This document shows positions 34,401 to 46,103 of a stretch of 64,000 bases of DNA, piece after piece. A program made the position numbers and the translations under genes. Position 1 is the first letter of the stretch. Every line of letters starts with the position of its first letter. The notes beneath the pieces were generated by a model that did no database searches, had not been told where the DNA came from, and saw only the letters and a list, made by a program, of their open reading frames with translations. The DNA is from Ditylenchus dipsaci (lineage: Eukaryota; Nematoda; Chromadorea; Rhabditida; Anguinidae), in NCBI GenBank assembly GCA_004194705.1, contig SADC01000936.1:96386-160385 (forward strand). Direction: 5' to 3'.

Positions 34401-35204
34401 TTCACGCACCAAAATAATTTTACATAACACAATTATAGTAAATTTTTAGAAATATTTTTCATTACTAACATGTTTATATTAAAATAAAAATTTAACAAAC
34501 TAAAAAAACTTAGTAATACCTTTTTTTGGTCAAGAGCAAACCTTACTTGCTTGAAAAATATTAAGATGAAAGAGGTTTTTCAAGTGGTTCATGAAATGCA
34601 CACATGTATATAATCATGTAAAAGATATATGATGTATTGATTTTACTTGTTTCATACAACCAATCTATCTCTATGTGAAACAAGAAATCAATGCATTTAA
34701 AAAAGCGAAGCCATGTAAGGCTTCTTTTTCTTAAAGACTTAGAAATAGCAGTCAAAGTACTTGACACAAAAAGAAAGTTATAGTTTTCTCACCGACCAAA
34801 ACAATTTAGGTGATAAGTGCTAAGAAAAGTGCAGTGCTGAGAAAAATGTTAAGTTTTTCAAAAAGGCGAAAAAGTAAATTAACGTTTCAAGATCAACTTT
34901 TCAAATACAATTCTTACAAGTGTCTCAAGAATAACCCTAGATCATAAAACATAAAAAGAATCACTTGTTAATTTTTTTTTTCCAGTTCATCAGATCTCAA
35001 AAGTTCTCAATCATCTGTACCATTTGGTGAGTTCTAATAACAGTAAGAACAAACTGTCATTTTAAACTTGGTTGAAGCTTTTTTTCTATTTACAATAACT
35101 TCAAGTGTTTTTTTCGCTATTTTTTAGTAAAAGCAATATAAAAGTCAAGTAACTGGCCTAAAAAGCAACTGGCATTACTTTTTTGTGTAAAAAATTTTTT
35201 ATAC
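34401..35204. other. no gene recognised
   Basis: AT-rich. A minus-strand open frame (34767-34561) lacks splice or compositional support. Confidence 0.4.
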
Positions 35205-35575
35205 CAAATTTTTGGGCTACTCTCATTTACCGCCCCCCCCCAAGCACATGAAAAAAAATTTTCAATTTTTTTTTCTGGAAGTGGCTTATAGGGGTAAAAA
35301 CATGCGACAAATCAATTGCGATCATCAGAAAAGCAGAAAATGGCATTTGTTGCTCGTAAACACGCGTGATTTTTTTAGCACGATAAACGCATTTAACTTT
35401 ATAATTAGCATTTTCACGGGCAACAGATGCCGTTTTCTGCTTTTCTGATATTCGCAATCGATTTGTCGAAGGTTTACCGTATAAGCCACTTCCAGAAAAA
35501 AAATTTGAATTTTTTTTTCACGTGCTTGGGGGGGGGATAAACGAGAGTAGCCCCCAAATTTTGCCTTTTATGCCA
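35205..35575. repeat. long palindrome, about 370 bp
   Basis: Outer arms GGGCTACTCTCATTTACCGC CCCCCCC and GGGGGGGATAAACGAGAGTA GCCC; inner arms CAGAAAAGCAGAAAATGGCA and TGCCGTTTTCTGCTTTTCTG; centre near 35390. Non-coding. Confidence 0.8.
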
Positions 35576-36133
35576 TTTTTTTTATCTTGTACTTCTGAAT
35601 TTTTGATCCTTTTCCCAAGTGATAACACTCTTATGTAGCTCTGCTATTTTAGTTTTTGACCAACTATTAATTCGCGAATTCGAAACATTCGAAAAATGAA
35701 AAAGTGAACGCACTTTACTGGCCGTCCACCTTATTGTCTTTTTGAAAAAAAAATTGGCTTTTTTAAAAATATCTATAATGATATGTTAAAATGTGTATTT
35801 TTAATAGCTAAAAATTAGGAAGGCCATCCGCTGTCCTTGATAACTTTTTATTTTATGCAACGGTCATCTACATCTCCGAAAAAATTCGGCTGGCAATCCA
35901 TCTAGTCAATGTCGTCTCCATCCCCCCTACCCCCTCACCCCCCCCTCCCACCCCTTAGAGCGAATGGTCGAGAAAAAAATAGAATATGGAGTAGACAAAA
36001 GACTAAGCAAGTCTATTGACAACATTATGTCTAGAATTTGCAATGAGTATTACGCTGCCTTGCAAGCAGTTTGAGAATAAATCGACAGTATTTGAATGTG
36101 GAATTATATATAGGCATGGATTGATGTAGATCT

Positions 36134-36240
36134 ACCGTATTATCTCTAATCAAATAGTCGGCCGGCTCATTTTTCAACCTCCCTTTAGATGGCCAGTTTA
36201 TTAGAGGCTATTTTTGGGTCCGCATCTCTATTTTCGGGTC
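36134..36240. mobile_element. left part of a TACCGTA-type element
   Basis: TACCGTATTATCTCTAATCA, then a degraded GTTTATTAGAGGCTATTTTT arm. No right terminus is found. Confidence 0.5.
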
Positions 36241-36393
36241 AGTTGCCCCTAAAAACCAGCCAAGTCAAGATTTTGGTGCGTTGACGTTTCTCCTACTTTA
36301 GACAAATGTCTAAAGTAGGAGAAACGTTTATGTCTTGTTAGAATTAAAATTCCACACTGTTTATTCAAAATCCGAACTTCAACAACAATAATA

Positions 36394-36684
36394 ATGAGAC
36401 TCGAATACAAACAACTAAGACAATCTCCTTTCTTTGATTTCATCAACATCTTCCTTCTAAATTTACTGATACCCCCCTGGCTGAAGTTTATCAAAACTCT
36501 AGCTTGCCGCAACAATTATAAAAAACAAGCAATAGCAGAAGGAATGATTAGAAAAAGCAGAATAGGAAAAATGATTTCAACCCATAGCAATGAGCGATAT
36601 CCGTTGAAAAAAATTCACAGAATGACCGTTAATTTGAGGCTTGTTGGCTGGTTTTGGGTGTTTTGGGTAGTTTTGGGTGGCTAA
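36394..36684 (+). CDS. uncertain 96-codon frame, possible membrane segment
   Basis: Begins MRLEYKQLRQSPFFDFINIF followed by a hydrophobic LLNLLIPPWLKFI stretch, a basic KKQAIAEGMIRKSRIGK region, and a Trp-rich repeat-derived end. The frame lies between two copies of the hairpin CTCCTACTTTAGACAAATGT (36290-36330 and 36785-36822) and two AACCAGCCAA/TTGGCTGGTT pairs, so it may be the interior of a foldback element. No family recognised. Confidence 0.25.
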   Translation: MRLEYKQLRQSPFFDFINIFLLNLLIPPWLKFIKTLACRNNYKKQAIAEGMIRKSRIGKMISTHSNERYPLKKIHRMTVNLRLVGWFWVFWVVLGG

Positions 36685-36963
36685 GGTGCTTTTGGATGGT
36701 TTTTGGTGGTTCGAACATGATCTGAAAATTTTTGAAAAAAAAACGTAAAAAATCTGCTTTGGTCCCGCTGTTGTTTTTTAACCTTTCTCCTACTTTAGAC
36801 AAATGTCGAAAGTAGGAGAAATGTCCCTTTACCAAGATTTTTGCTTATGCAACTTCAGAAGAGCAGATCTTCTCAATTTTTATTATCAATTTAGATGATT
36901 TATATTGCCAAAAAGGGGTAGATTACGAGATTTCTCATGAGATATCATTGAAGTCTTCCTGAC

Positions 36964-37555
36964 CAGTGTGGACAAATACGTCCAGACCTACGTCCGACGT
37001 CCACGTCCAGTCCCTATCCGTCCGGACTTTTGATGGACGTGGACTTTCGAAGGACGTCCGGGTGGACTTGGACGCGTCCGATGGACCGGACTTTCGGACG
37101 GATGTCGGACGGACGTACCCCCTATACAAAAATCTGCCGGACTTATGGCCGGACGTATCATTCTCAAAGTAAAATTGATTCCGGAATGGCGGAATTCCGG
37201 CTGCAAAAATCCTCCGCAAATTGTCATTTGTCTTGAATGGGAAATTTCTCCCTTCAACATCCCTTCAACTCTCTCTCAAATCTCTCCCCTTCATTCCCTC
37301 TACGACCCTTTTCAGAGAAGAGATGGAGGCGGACGTGCGGACGTGGACGTCGGACGTCCGACGGACTTGCGGACGGACTTGGACGAAAATTTTTTGGGTG
37401 GAAGTCCCCATGGCGTGAAATTTTTTGAAACGGAAGTGCGGACGGACGCCGGACGTGACCAAAAATGGCCGGACGGACGTCGGACGGACGACCTAGAGAC
37501 GGAAAAGGTGCCGGACGGACGTGCGGACGTACAAAAAATTTCTGTGCCCACACTG
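36964..37555. mobile_element. hAT-type MITE with GGACGTCCG words
   Basis: Ends CAGTGTGGACA and TGCCCACACTG flanked by TTCCTGAC on both sides (36956-36963 and 37556-37563). Both arms are packed with GGACGTCCG, GGACGGACGT and ACGTCCACGT words, so the arms are GC-rich in an AT-rich region. Open frames on several strands through these words are artefacts. Confidence 0.9.
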
Positions 37556-37563
37556 TTCCTGAC

Positions 37564-40014
37564 AATTTGACAATAATATGTGAAAATTTTAATTCGAAGA
37601 AACAGTTGTGTAATTTTTCAAAAACGTTGAGCAGTAGTTCACTATTCGGCCAGAGCCAGAAGTGAGTTTTTTCAAAGTCTAAGTATTTCATATAACCTAA
37701 AAACAATAAAGCGGCGATAAAAGTGTAGGACAGCCATTTTTCATATAAACTATTTTGACTGCCTTCGTCCCTTTTTGTTTTTTGATTATTTTTGCCGTGG
37801 TCGCCCTTCTATTGTATTTGGTTAATTTTTGGTGTTCTACCTCGTTTTGGTCCGAGGAGCTCTCCAAAACGAGCTTCTTTATGCATTTTCTATCACGAGT
37901 ATTGTTCGGAATGACGTCTAAGGTCATATAAGCACTTTCGGGGCTCATGAGTCTTGGAGCTTGAAATTAAGATGCGCACACCCACACACCTCATACAAAA
38001 ATCACTCGAAAATTAGTTGTGCCGATTCACCATCGATGGTGCAGAGACTTTAGAAGCTCTTTAGTACATTATTTGTATTCAATACGTGAACAAAAAATTC
38101 TTATATTAAAACCAACTGAATATTAGATATGTTAAATAAGAGCTCCACGAGTTGAACAATATATCGAATATTCAGGTATTTTTGATGACTGGAAAACAAT
38201 TCAGATTGTGGATACTCAGAAGACACTGGCTAAGGCCATGATCGAGTAAGTCCTAACGTACGCTGGCCTACCCTGCGCTTAACCAAAAATCGAAAAATTA
38301 GCAAAAACATATTCCAGCAGATAAAGTATAAGAACCGCACGATTTTCTCACCTGATCACTTGATATTACAAATTATCCACTTGGAGTGCTGATCGGCCTC
38401 TCAGGCGTGAAGTTAGGCTGTAATTAAGACTGGGAAATCCATTGTACTCCTTAGCAAAAAGAACGTGTCGCGAGTCGATAGTTTTGCGAGTTGATTGTCG
38501 CGAGTCAAATTTTCAAACCGAAAAATTTCTTTACGGAAAATTTATATTTTTCAAGCAAAAGCCTTCCAATTATTTTGACTTTCATCTTTTGTCATTTTTT
38601 CAATTTTGTCAAGAATTGAAAAAATGCTCGAAACTCATTTTCGAGCATGAACTTTGTAAGGACTTGCTATTCAAAAGCATCAGAATTATTTGAAGATCAT
38701 GCAAATGTGGCTCTACTCCAGCATGTATAACAAATAACTGACAAAAATTTCTTGATCAAACTTTGAGCCAATTTTTAGTTATATTTTTTTTATTGCAACT
38801 TATTCCATACATATGGTTTTGTAGCCCTTGTGTGTTTTTTTTCAAACAGTGAATAAAGTTTTTTTTAAATATTCTAGAATAGCCATTGTTTGGCTTCAAA
38901 CATCTGTGAGGTCATTTTGAATTTGGTCGAGCATTATTATCAATTTGACTGGTTCAAAGTAAAACTAATTTTAAGCCTCACACAAATATCTTAGCAAGAG
39001 GTTCTAGCACAGCTCAAAAGCTATAAAACTATGTCTATACGATATTTTTGAAAATTTGAATTCTGAGATATGACCTATTAAAAAAAGTCAATTTTTAATG
39101 GAGTGGAAAATTTATATACGCATCGCTTAGGGTCGAAGGTTCGGATTTCCCTAGAGGCATATCTTATTCATTTTTTATTGATTCACTGACTTCTAGGTCC
39201 AAGATTATCTTTGAAACAATTGAATTACTTTCAGCACTACTTCACTGTCAGCAATAACTTAATTTTATAGTTTCAAGCACAGGACAGACCTGGATAGGAT
39301 GTCATGGAATTAGACATCGTAAGGTGTGTTTCGAATATAGCTTTAATTGTCGAGGACGACTTGGAAAAGAACAACTGTAGTTTCTTCGTGTCTTTTTGTA
39401 ATTTTTATGTCTCGCACTTTTTCCTTTTCCCGATTTCATAATGCTGTGTAGTTTGTAGTTTTTTCTTGCCTAGCTTCTGGATTGTAAGCCACGCCGAAGT
39501 GTGAGCTATGAGAGCCAGGGCTCTCTTGTCGAATTGTGCTTTTTTCATTCTAGCTTAAACCAATCAATTTTAAACTTCTTTATTTCGTCTAAATAAATAT
39601 TCCTCTGTAAATTTCGAAAGTGTAAGCAAATATACACACACTCACACAAACAGATACATATGGAGCAAAAACTAAATTAACAGTTCTGTGCATAAACACA
39701 ACTTTCCATCATTATATTCACACTCAAAATTGCAAAAAATATAGTGAGTTCTACACTTTTTGTAGAGCTAACAAAGCTTCACCTTTTAATGAACAGACTT
39801 TAAAAAAGTTGACTTTTCTCGGACCTACGCCAAATAACTAAAGTCACCTGAGCAGAATTCGTAATTTTCCAAAACCTGCGTCACATTCTCACAAGTTTCC
39901 ACAAAATTGCCCCGACACGAAACTTCTTCACAACTTCTTACAACTTCAGATGTAAAAAGTATAAATTAAAAATATAAATTGAGCAAAAAAACTATAAAAG
40001 CTTGGCTACTCATC
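37564..40014. other. repeat fragments, no firm gene
   Basis: Holds a partial GCGCGCATCTC repeat (37880-38030), one arm of the CCTTGGTC foldback family (CGTACGCTGGCCTACCCTGC near 38255), and a SINE-like TATATACGCATCGCTTAGGG at 39115. The rest is AT-rich with no splice-supported coding frame. Confidence 0.4.
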
Positions 40015-40503
40015 TAAATTACAGAAGCAGGAGCACTGAGCTCCTGGACAAGAAAGAAAGCAAATAAGAAAAGGAACCCGGTGAACTTGAAGACTCAACG
40101 CACAGTCTACTTTTTTGTCAGCTAAGACAACAAGTGGACACCTCTCATCAACAGCCTGGCTACAGATGCACAGAAAGCTGACGCCAACAGTGATTACCTT
40201 GCTCATAATGTGGGTGATCAGAGTCTTGCCATGATAATCGACAAATTCCGATCAGTCTTGGAAGACTTGGTCGAAGCTATTGGTGACGATCTTCTCAACA
40301 ACTCTCATCAAATTAAACAACTTCACTTCAACCAATTGCTTTAGATTTTTTTCTGTACCATTGGCGAGGCGAAAGAAATTCGCGCCTTTGACACCAATTT
40401 CTACTCCTCCACTAAGAGTAACAAGTCAAGCTATCTAACATTCAGATGCTGAACTTAACAGAGACTGTGAAAAATGATGTGCTTCCTGGGACATTTTCGT
40501 ATA
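40015..40503 (+). CDS. candidate exons of an unknown gene, cut off by a Tigger element
   Basis: After the acceptor AAATTACAG (about 40020) one plus-strand frame reads coding-like amino acids: WTPLINSLATDAQKADANSD, then VGDQSLAMIIDKFRSVLEDL and VEAIGDDLLNNSHQIKQLHF, with later IGEAKEIRAFDTNFYSSTKS. In-frame stops at about 40117 and 40343 sit at possible acceptors (TCAGCTAAG, TGCTTTAG), so these may be separate exons. A last piece (MLNLTETVKNDVLPGTFSYT) runs straight into a transposon end at 40504. The helical, acidic middle is not recognised. Small introns would be consistent with the other genes, but I could not fix the exon edges. It could be a decayed gene. Confidence 0.35.
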
Positions 40504-41524
40504 CAGTTAACCCTCGATTTGAACGACACCCCCGGGGACTGACCTATGGTGTCGTTAATCGAGGGTGTCGTTTAATTGAAGGTACTCAAAAAACATTTTG
40601 TAGAGTGTCTTTAAATCGAAGGCTCGAAAAATTATAATTGCAATTTTTATACAATTTGATTAATAATCGACGGTTTATACAGCTAAAAGTAGCAAGTGAT
40701 TATAGCAAACAATTTTAACGGTCAGACGGAAAAGGACAATTGATTTCGGTTGCATTTTTCTCGTTCTGCACTCTTTCGAAAAGCTCGCTAATCCAATGCT
40801 TGACTTTGCCAAGATGGTTTAAACTCTCTCGGAGAAGCACAATTTGGTGCTTTCCCAGGCTCCTGTCAAATTGTTACTCTCGTCGGTATTGAGAAATACC
40901 GGGTCAGGAAGCTTTCAATGTATTTTTCCCAAAAAATAACTCTTTTTGGGTAGTAACCTAAAGAGGGGGCGAAATTTTTTCGACTTGGTCCCCTTGTTGA
41001 TTTTTTGGTTGCAAGAACACATTATTATCATAGCTTTAATTATCATATTATTATATCTTGCAACAAATATTACCAAAAAAATTAACAGGAAAAACCAAGG
41101 CGAAAAAAATTGTCCCTCTTCTAAGGATAGTACTTCTTGCTAATTCGTTACGCTCTTTCGGTCTCGAAGGATGCTGAGTTAGAAAGCTCTGAATGTATTT
41201 TGCCCAAAAAACGATTCTAATCAAGAAAAGTAACGGACAACAGTCTAAATACTAAATAGAGATGATAGCAATGATGAAGCAAGCATTATGCGGCAACTTT
41301 TCTAGTTTAAAATGCAAAATCATAATGCAAAATCAATCGGGTGTCGTTAAATCGGGGGCATTTTCTATTACTGGGCCATCTCTGGTTGTCGTTAAATATA
41401 GGGTGTCGTTAAATCGAGGGTCTCATTTAGTGTATTTTAGATTTAACCAATCAAATCAGTCTAGGAGTGTCATTAAATTGAGATTGTCGTTTAATCGGGG
41501 TGTCGTTAAATCAAGGGTTGACTG
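40504..41524. mobile_element. Tigger-type element, 1.02 kb, non-autonomous
   Basis: Left CAGTTAACCCTCGATTTGAA, right GTTAAATCAAGGGTTGACTG, TA on both sides (40502-40503, 41525-41526). Internal GGTGTCGTTAATCGAGGGTG repeats near both ends. The middle holds a CCTTGGTC-like fragment but no transposase. Confidence 0.8.
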
Positions 41525-41526
41525 TA

Positions 41527-41957
41527 CTCCCTAAATGCTCAGAATAATCCACTAATATTTTGATCAAAATATTAGTGGTGGTTATTTATAGTTATTCGGT
41601 GGTCGGTGGTCCGAAACGGCTAGAAAATGGCCTGAATATGATAAAACGGCCTTAACACATAAATACATTTTATTTATTAATTCTTTTGATTATCTGCAAC
41701 TTTTCAATAGTCACAGCATACGATTGTCAGAGCATACCTTAATGAACTATCACAAAAAATATTAAAAATGTCTGAAAACTGATCTCTTTGTAGATTTTGA
41801 GTTATTTCGTTATTTCAGATGCTTAGTTGATACTTTTTTACTCCAATTTATATTTCAAACTAACAATTATACCTCATTTATGCAGCTAACTAACTTTTCA
41901 AAAAATGATAAATTTCTTTGTCATAAATAATACAATACACAATGAATTTCAGTCATT
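41527..41957. other. nothing recognised
   Basis: A short AATATTTTGATCAAAATATT palindrome at 41552-41571 is the only structure visible. Confidence 0.35.
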
Positions 41958-42180
41958 AGTCCGCCGTCTCGACCTAACTTTATCATTGGCGCCGGCCGTC
42001 CTCACTTTTACTTTTCTTGCCGGCCGTCCACCGTCTCGTCCTAAATTTTTTCAAGGATGCCGGTCATCCACCTTCCTGTCCTATAACAACAAAATTTCGA
42101 CCAACTTTCGGCCGACCGTCCATTGCCGTACAGCATCATAACCGGCCGTAAACCGTCTAGTCAAAGCCGCTCAGGCTAGA
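41958..42180. repeat. CGGCCGTCC word island, probable MITE arm
   Basis: Spaced copies of CCGCCGTCTCGACC, GGCCGTCCTCAC, GCCGGCCGTCCACCGTCTCG and ACCGTCTAGTC. A related GGTCGGTGGTCCGAAACGGC lies at 41598. I could not define ends or a target duplication. Confidence 0.45.
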
Positions 42181-42949
42181 CGGGACCTCGTTCAAAGCAG
42201 GTAAAATGGTTGGGACATGATTTTGGCCATTTTCGGGCCAGGGAAGATTATTTATTTATTTCTTCTACTACTACAGCATTAACACCAATAGATATAAAGC
42301 TAATTTTTGCCTAAACACAAAAATTTTGAGCAGAATAACGTTGGAAAGCTGTTGAGAAAAAGGGAAAAAAAGGGTTGAAAAGTATTTCACCCATAAATAA
42401 CCCCCTATGAATAAGCCGGGTTACTTATGGGGGTGGGGGGGGGGTTGGTTTTCATTTTATGGATTTCTACAGTATTTTCCTCACGTATGTGTTCAGAACT
42501 TTTGTGTTTTGGCTTTTAGTTTTGGATAAATTTTTAAATAGTCAGATCGTAATTAGGCAACATACCACTCAAATGTATGTATTGTAATGTGATGTAGCTT
42601 ATAGTCATAACTGCCGTCCTAGCGGTAAGTTGCTTACTAGAAATTCAGAAAATAGCCGAAAACACAATGACAACAACACTATGTCGAATGAAAAAAGTAC
42701 GTGAAGAAAATACGTTATGAATGTTTTAGTCAATTTTTGTGTTATTCATGATATCTTTTGAAATACATCTCTATTCTGACAATATTTTTATATTTTGCGT
42801 AAAAAGTTAACCAGGGTATGCATTTACAGATGAGCCATTATCGATCGCTGTAAAGATGCTGTAAAGAGAAAACGCAACAATAGTCAAATTCCCACCTAAA
42901 ATGCCCCCCTTCTTAAAATACATGCTCGACTGTATTAGAAAAACTATAC
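42181..42949. other. nothing recognised
   Basis: Includes an inverted pair AAATAACCCCCTATGAATAA / TTACTTATGGGGGTG (42391-42440) and a G-run; no gene seen. Confidence 0.35.
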
Positions 42950-43090
42950 CTTTTTTTGATCAAGTTTTTGTCTTCTTCTGTAGTCTTATTTGCTTGCAAA
43001 GCAAGCGCCTTCTCAGTTTTATCAGAAATTAGCGTCAAAGGACTGTCTAATTTGTTCCCAAGCAAATCATAAATCTTTCCGTCGTAGAAC
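42950..43090 (-). CDS. isolated internal exon of an unknown gene
   Basis: Flanked by a good acceptor (CCTTTCTCAG) and donor (AAAAAAAG|GTATAG) on the minus strand. The frame is open and hydrophilic: FYDGKIYDLLGNKLDSPLTL then ISDKTEKALALQANKTTEED. The 'FYDGKIYDLL' string superficially resembles the kinesin motor 'EIYNEKVYDLL', but what follows does not fit a motor domain, so I make no family call. Neighbouring exons were not found. Confidence 0.4.
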
Positions 43091-43260
43091 CTGAGAAAGG
43101 AACATTCGACAGTATATTTGGGCTTTCTAGAGATGCGCGCACTCACTTACCTTAGACATAATTCCGAGAAGTACTCTTGATCATAAAATGCGTACAGAGT
43201 CTCTTTTTGCCACGGCCATGTTGAAAAACATGATATTTCGTACTGGTTTCTGTTTTCGTC

Positions 43261-43396
43261 TTAATACACTTTAAGGGGGGGGGGAGGGGGCTCTATTATA
43301 GAGGGAGGCCTTATTTTTAACTCAATCTCTAGAGGGGCGTTCTAGTAGAAGGCGGGGCTCTATTAGAGAGGGAAGCTCTATTAGAAAAATACGGTA
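43261..43396. mobile_element. right part of a TACCGTA-type element
   Basis: GGCTCTATTATAGAGGGAGG, then CTATTAGAAAAATACGGTA at 43378-43396. Word GGGGCTC-type. Confidence 0.55.
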
Positions 43397-44082
43397 TTTT
43401 TCAGAAATTAACTTTCACCAAAGGGCAATATTTAACGCTCATATAGTAGTATACAAAAGGCGGGTTCTGGACCACTCATTCATTCATCCAATGAATTTTG
43501 AAGATTGTAAACTTAGATTCTAATTTCAAATCTGTTGAAAGCATTGCGTTTCTAGTTTGTACATTCTATATAATGATAAAGTACGTTTTACTCCGTATAT
43601 TACCTTTTTGTAACATTCTGCGAACCCAAAATATGACTTGGGGGTATGCAGAATGAGATATTTCCATCTCTCAATACTGTCTATTTTTGAATTTTGCCAA
43701 ACTTTAATTTGTAGCCATTCTAAATATTAAAAGGTTCGTATTCATCTTTTGTTATATTTTTTCACTGTTTTTTGAAAAAATTTGCCATCAAGAAACTTTT
43801 GTCATCATGAATTTTTTGTCATCAGATTTATGTGCAGCTTTTGCCATATTTGATCACTGGTTTCAAAATTTTTTTGTCATCATTTCTGCTTTTTAAGCAA
43901 AATTGATGACAATTGCCACACTTTTCGCTAAAACCTCTAACATTCTAGCTGCATCTGAGAAAATAGTAGATCTGGTTGCTGAAGTAGGTTAGATTTTTCA
44001 TGAAAATCTACTATTTAAAAATCAGAATACATCATTTTAACACATTTTGACTTAAAACAGTTTAAAGTTTTATTTTTAAGTT
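43397..44082. other. intergenic, nothing recognised
   Basis: Upstream of the secreted-protein gene. A run of TTTTTGCCATCA/TTTTGTCATCA near-repeats at about 43780-43880 is the only pattern. Confidence 0.35.
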
Positions 44083-45654
44083 ATGTTGAGTTCTGTGACT
44101 AAAGTTATTCTAACTAGCTTGATATTGGCTGGTTCAACTATCTGCATGGAACATCATCACTCTAGTCAATTTATTAATGGCCCAATTGGACAAACTGGAA
44201 ATTTTAGTCATAAACCTGAACGAATAAATGAACAAACAGAAGGTAAAAAACCATTTTGTTTAGATTAATTTAAATGTGGATGCAAAAAGTCTTACCGTAT
44301 TCCCTTCCCAAAAGTCAAAATTTTGAAAATAATTTTTTTGTTTATTGCAGGTATTGAAAAAGTACAAGTGTGGATTGCAATTTTCGAAGGTCGAAATGAG
44401 AGAAAGCCACCTTTCTCTATGATTATACCTAAAAGAGTACAGCAAAACAAATCAAAAAATTATTTAAAAGATTTTTTGAAACCTCTATAGAAGATTGCAC
44501 TTTGTTCAGATCAGAAAAAGAAGGTGAAAAGAAGCTGTAAACTTAAAAAATGAAAAAATATGATAAAAATGAAACTGCCATCGAATTTAATAAAAAAGAT
44601 GTGATCAACTCATTGTGTGATAATTGACTGAAGACTTAGAAAAGCTTTTTGATAGAAAGAAAATCAAAGCGAGAGCGGAAATATACGAGAAAGAACATGC
44701 GCTGAGTAAGCCTGTTTTATTATCAACCTTAAAAGTTTTTGTCTAAAGCTTTGGGTTAGCTAGCACTATTTGAGCCCCCTACGCCCCTTCTGTGGACGTA
44801 AGAGGCTTGGGGTTGGAGTTGAGATGGACACACGCCCACACACTAAACCTTAGACAGAATCACTCACAAAAGACTTGCGACCACTCGAACAAAATAAGCC
44901 CTTTCGAATTAAACAAAATTGAAGACGAAATAGAGATCACGAAATGGCATTCTAATCACCATTCCCGACCTTTTATTTAGAGGGCTGAAATCCCGAAATT
45001 GTACAGTTTCCAACTTGGAGTTATCGATAATGTTTTATACTTTGCGAAAATATCTACAGTTATGAGCGTTCAGTTATCCAATTGATTTCCTGATCTTGAA
45101 CTAAGACAATCCTGATTGTGATCCTGTAACTTTTTTTTACCACGTTCAGATTTGTGATCCTGAGTTCAGGATCCGTGAGCCAAAGCTGCTACAAGCAATG
45201 ATATTTCGGTATTTTAGGTCGAGTTCACATGCAAACCAAAGTCACGCGCTGAACTTTTCGGAAAAAAATTTATTTAGTTATTTTCCGGGCGTTTTTAGCC
45301 GGAAAAAAAATCAAAGTGAAGTGATTATTAGTTGACTTTCGTTGTGTATTAGTCAGAATTTCAGAGCAGCCACTCCTCTCAGTCTTTTCGGAAAAATTGG
45401 TTCGGCATCCATTTATTAATTTGATTTTAATTTACTCTAGGTCCTACTCTACTTTGAATTTTTTAATAGTCAATCTTATTTTCGAATGGAAAAATTTGAG
45501 CTTATATTGAAAATTTTTTCTTTAACTTTGGTTGAATTTCTTCCATATACAATTGTATTTCACTCTTTTAGACGACTTTACTTACCTTGCAGTGCATCAT
45601 GACTCATGGCAATCAAACTCTGGATCCCCTTCAGCTACTAATCCACAACAAGGT
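44083..45654 (+). CDS. secreted protein, at least four exons
   Basis: ATG at 44083 lies 2 nt after an acceptor-like TATTTTTAAG. Exon 1 encodes a signal peptide (MLSSVTKVILTSLILAGSTI) and a His/Ser-rich start (MEHHHSSQF), ending CAGAAG|GTAAAAAA (44243). Exon 2, after TTTATTGCAG (44350), reads GIEKVQVWIAIFEGRNERKP. After a damaged stretch (44490-44560) a Lys/Glu-rich helical part follows (NETAIEFNKKDVINSLCDN, LEKLFDRKKIKARAEIYEKE), with a T-run undercall at about 44623. Donor GCTGA|GTAAGCC (about 44707) joins in phase to an exon at 45573-45652 (NDFTYLAVHHDSWQSNSGSP), ending CAACAAG|GTATTC. No family recognised. The signal peptide predicts export; the 3' end was not found. Confidence 0.5.
44780..44880. 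repeat. partial GCGCGCATCTC repeat
   Basis: TTGGAGTTGAGATGGACACA then CACTAAACCTTAGACAGAAT. In an intron of the secreted-protein gene. Confidence 0.45.
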
Positions 45655-45897
45655 ATTCATTATGGCAAAAATGGTTTTTCACTTCTAAAGAAATAAACTG
45701 AAATTATTTTTCCAGTTCTTTTGATTCTGTGAAAAATTTTAAAATCTGACTGGTGTGAAAAAAATTCAGTTTTTTACAAAAATTTGCGAAAATTGTTTTT
45801 CCATTTTGCCGACCCGGTCCCTAGGGGTGCCGTTAAATCGAGGGTCGACTGTACTTGACTAAGTCTTTAATAAAACTATTTTTTCTCAATAAAACTA

Positions 45898-46068
45898 CAG
45901 TCAACCCTCGATTTAACGGCCCCTCGATTTAACGGCCCCTCGATTTAACGGCACCCAAAAATATACCGATTTGGTCAGCATTGACTAAGATTCAGTCAAA
46001 GTGAACTCTCGATTTAACGGCACCCCGGACCCGGTCCCCAGGGGTGCCGTTAAATCGAGGGTCGACTG
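45898..46068. mobile_element. Tigger-type MITE with internally repeated ends
   Basis: CAGTCAACCCTCGATTTAAC at the left, GTTAAATCGAGGGTCGACTG at the right, TA on both sides. CCCCTCGATTTAACGG is repeated three times at the left end. A second, truncated right end of the same type stops at 45851. Confidence 0.85.
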
Positions 46069-46103
46069 TATATAGTTTCGAGAATTTTACAAACATTATA
46101 AAA

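Noticed and set aside
34156..34430. Matching 73-75 codon frames on both strands
   Set aside because: Explained by the palindrome; not two genes.
36966..37236. Captured host gene in the GGACGTCCG element
   Set aside because: The text is periodic with the word and carries no domain; unlike the aperiodic GC-rich segment at 14790-15120.
37145..37706. Multiple overlapping open frames of 65-150 codons on both strands
   Set aside because: All lie in the GGACGTCCG word arms of a hAT MITE; Arg/Asp/Gly-rich text comes from the repeated word.
40006..40206. A minus-strand 66-codon frame with a signal-like start and several cysteines
   Set aside because: The plus strand over the same bases has a better, longer helical frame; the minus frame is its antisense, and its ATG codon is followed at once by a donor-like GTAATC.
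42950..43090. Kinesin motor fragment
   Set aside because: Only about ten residues resemble the motor helix; the downstream text does not fit and no P-loop or SSRSH motif is near.
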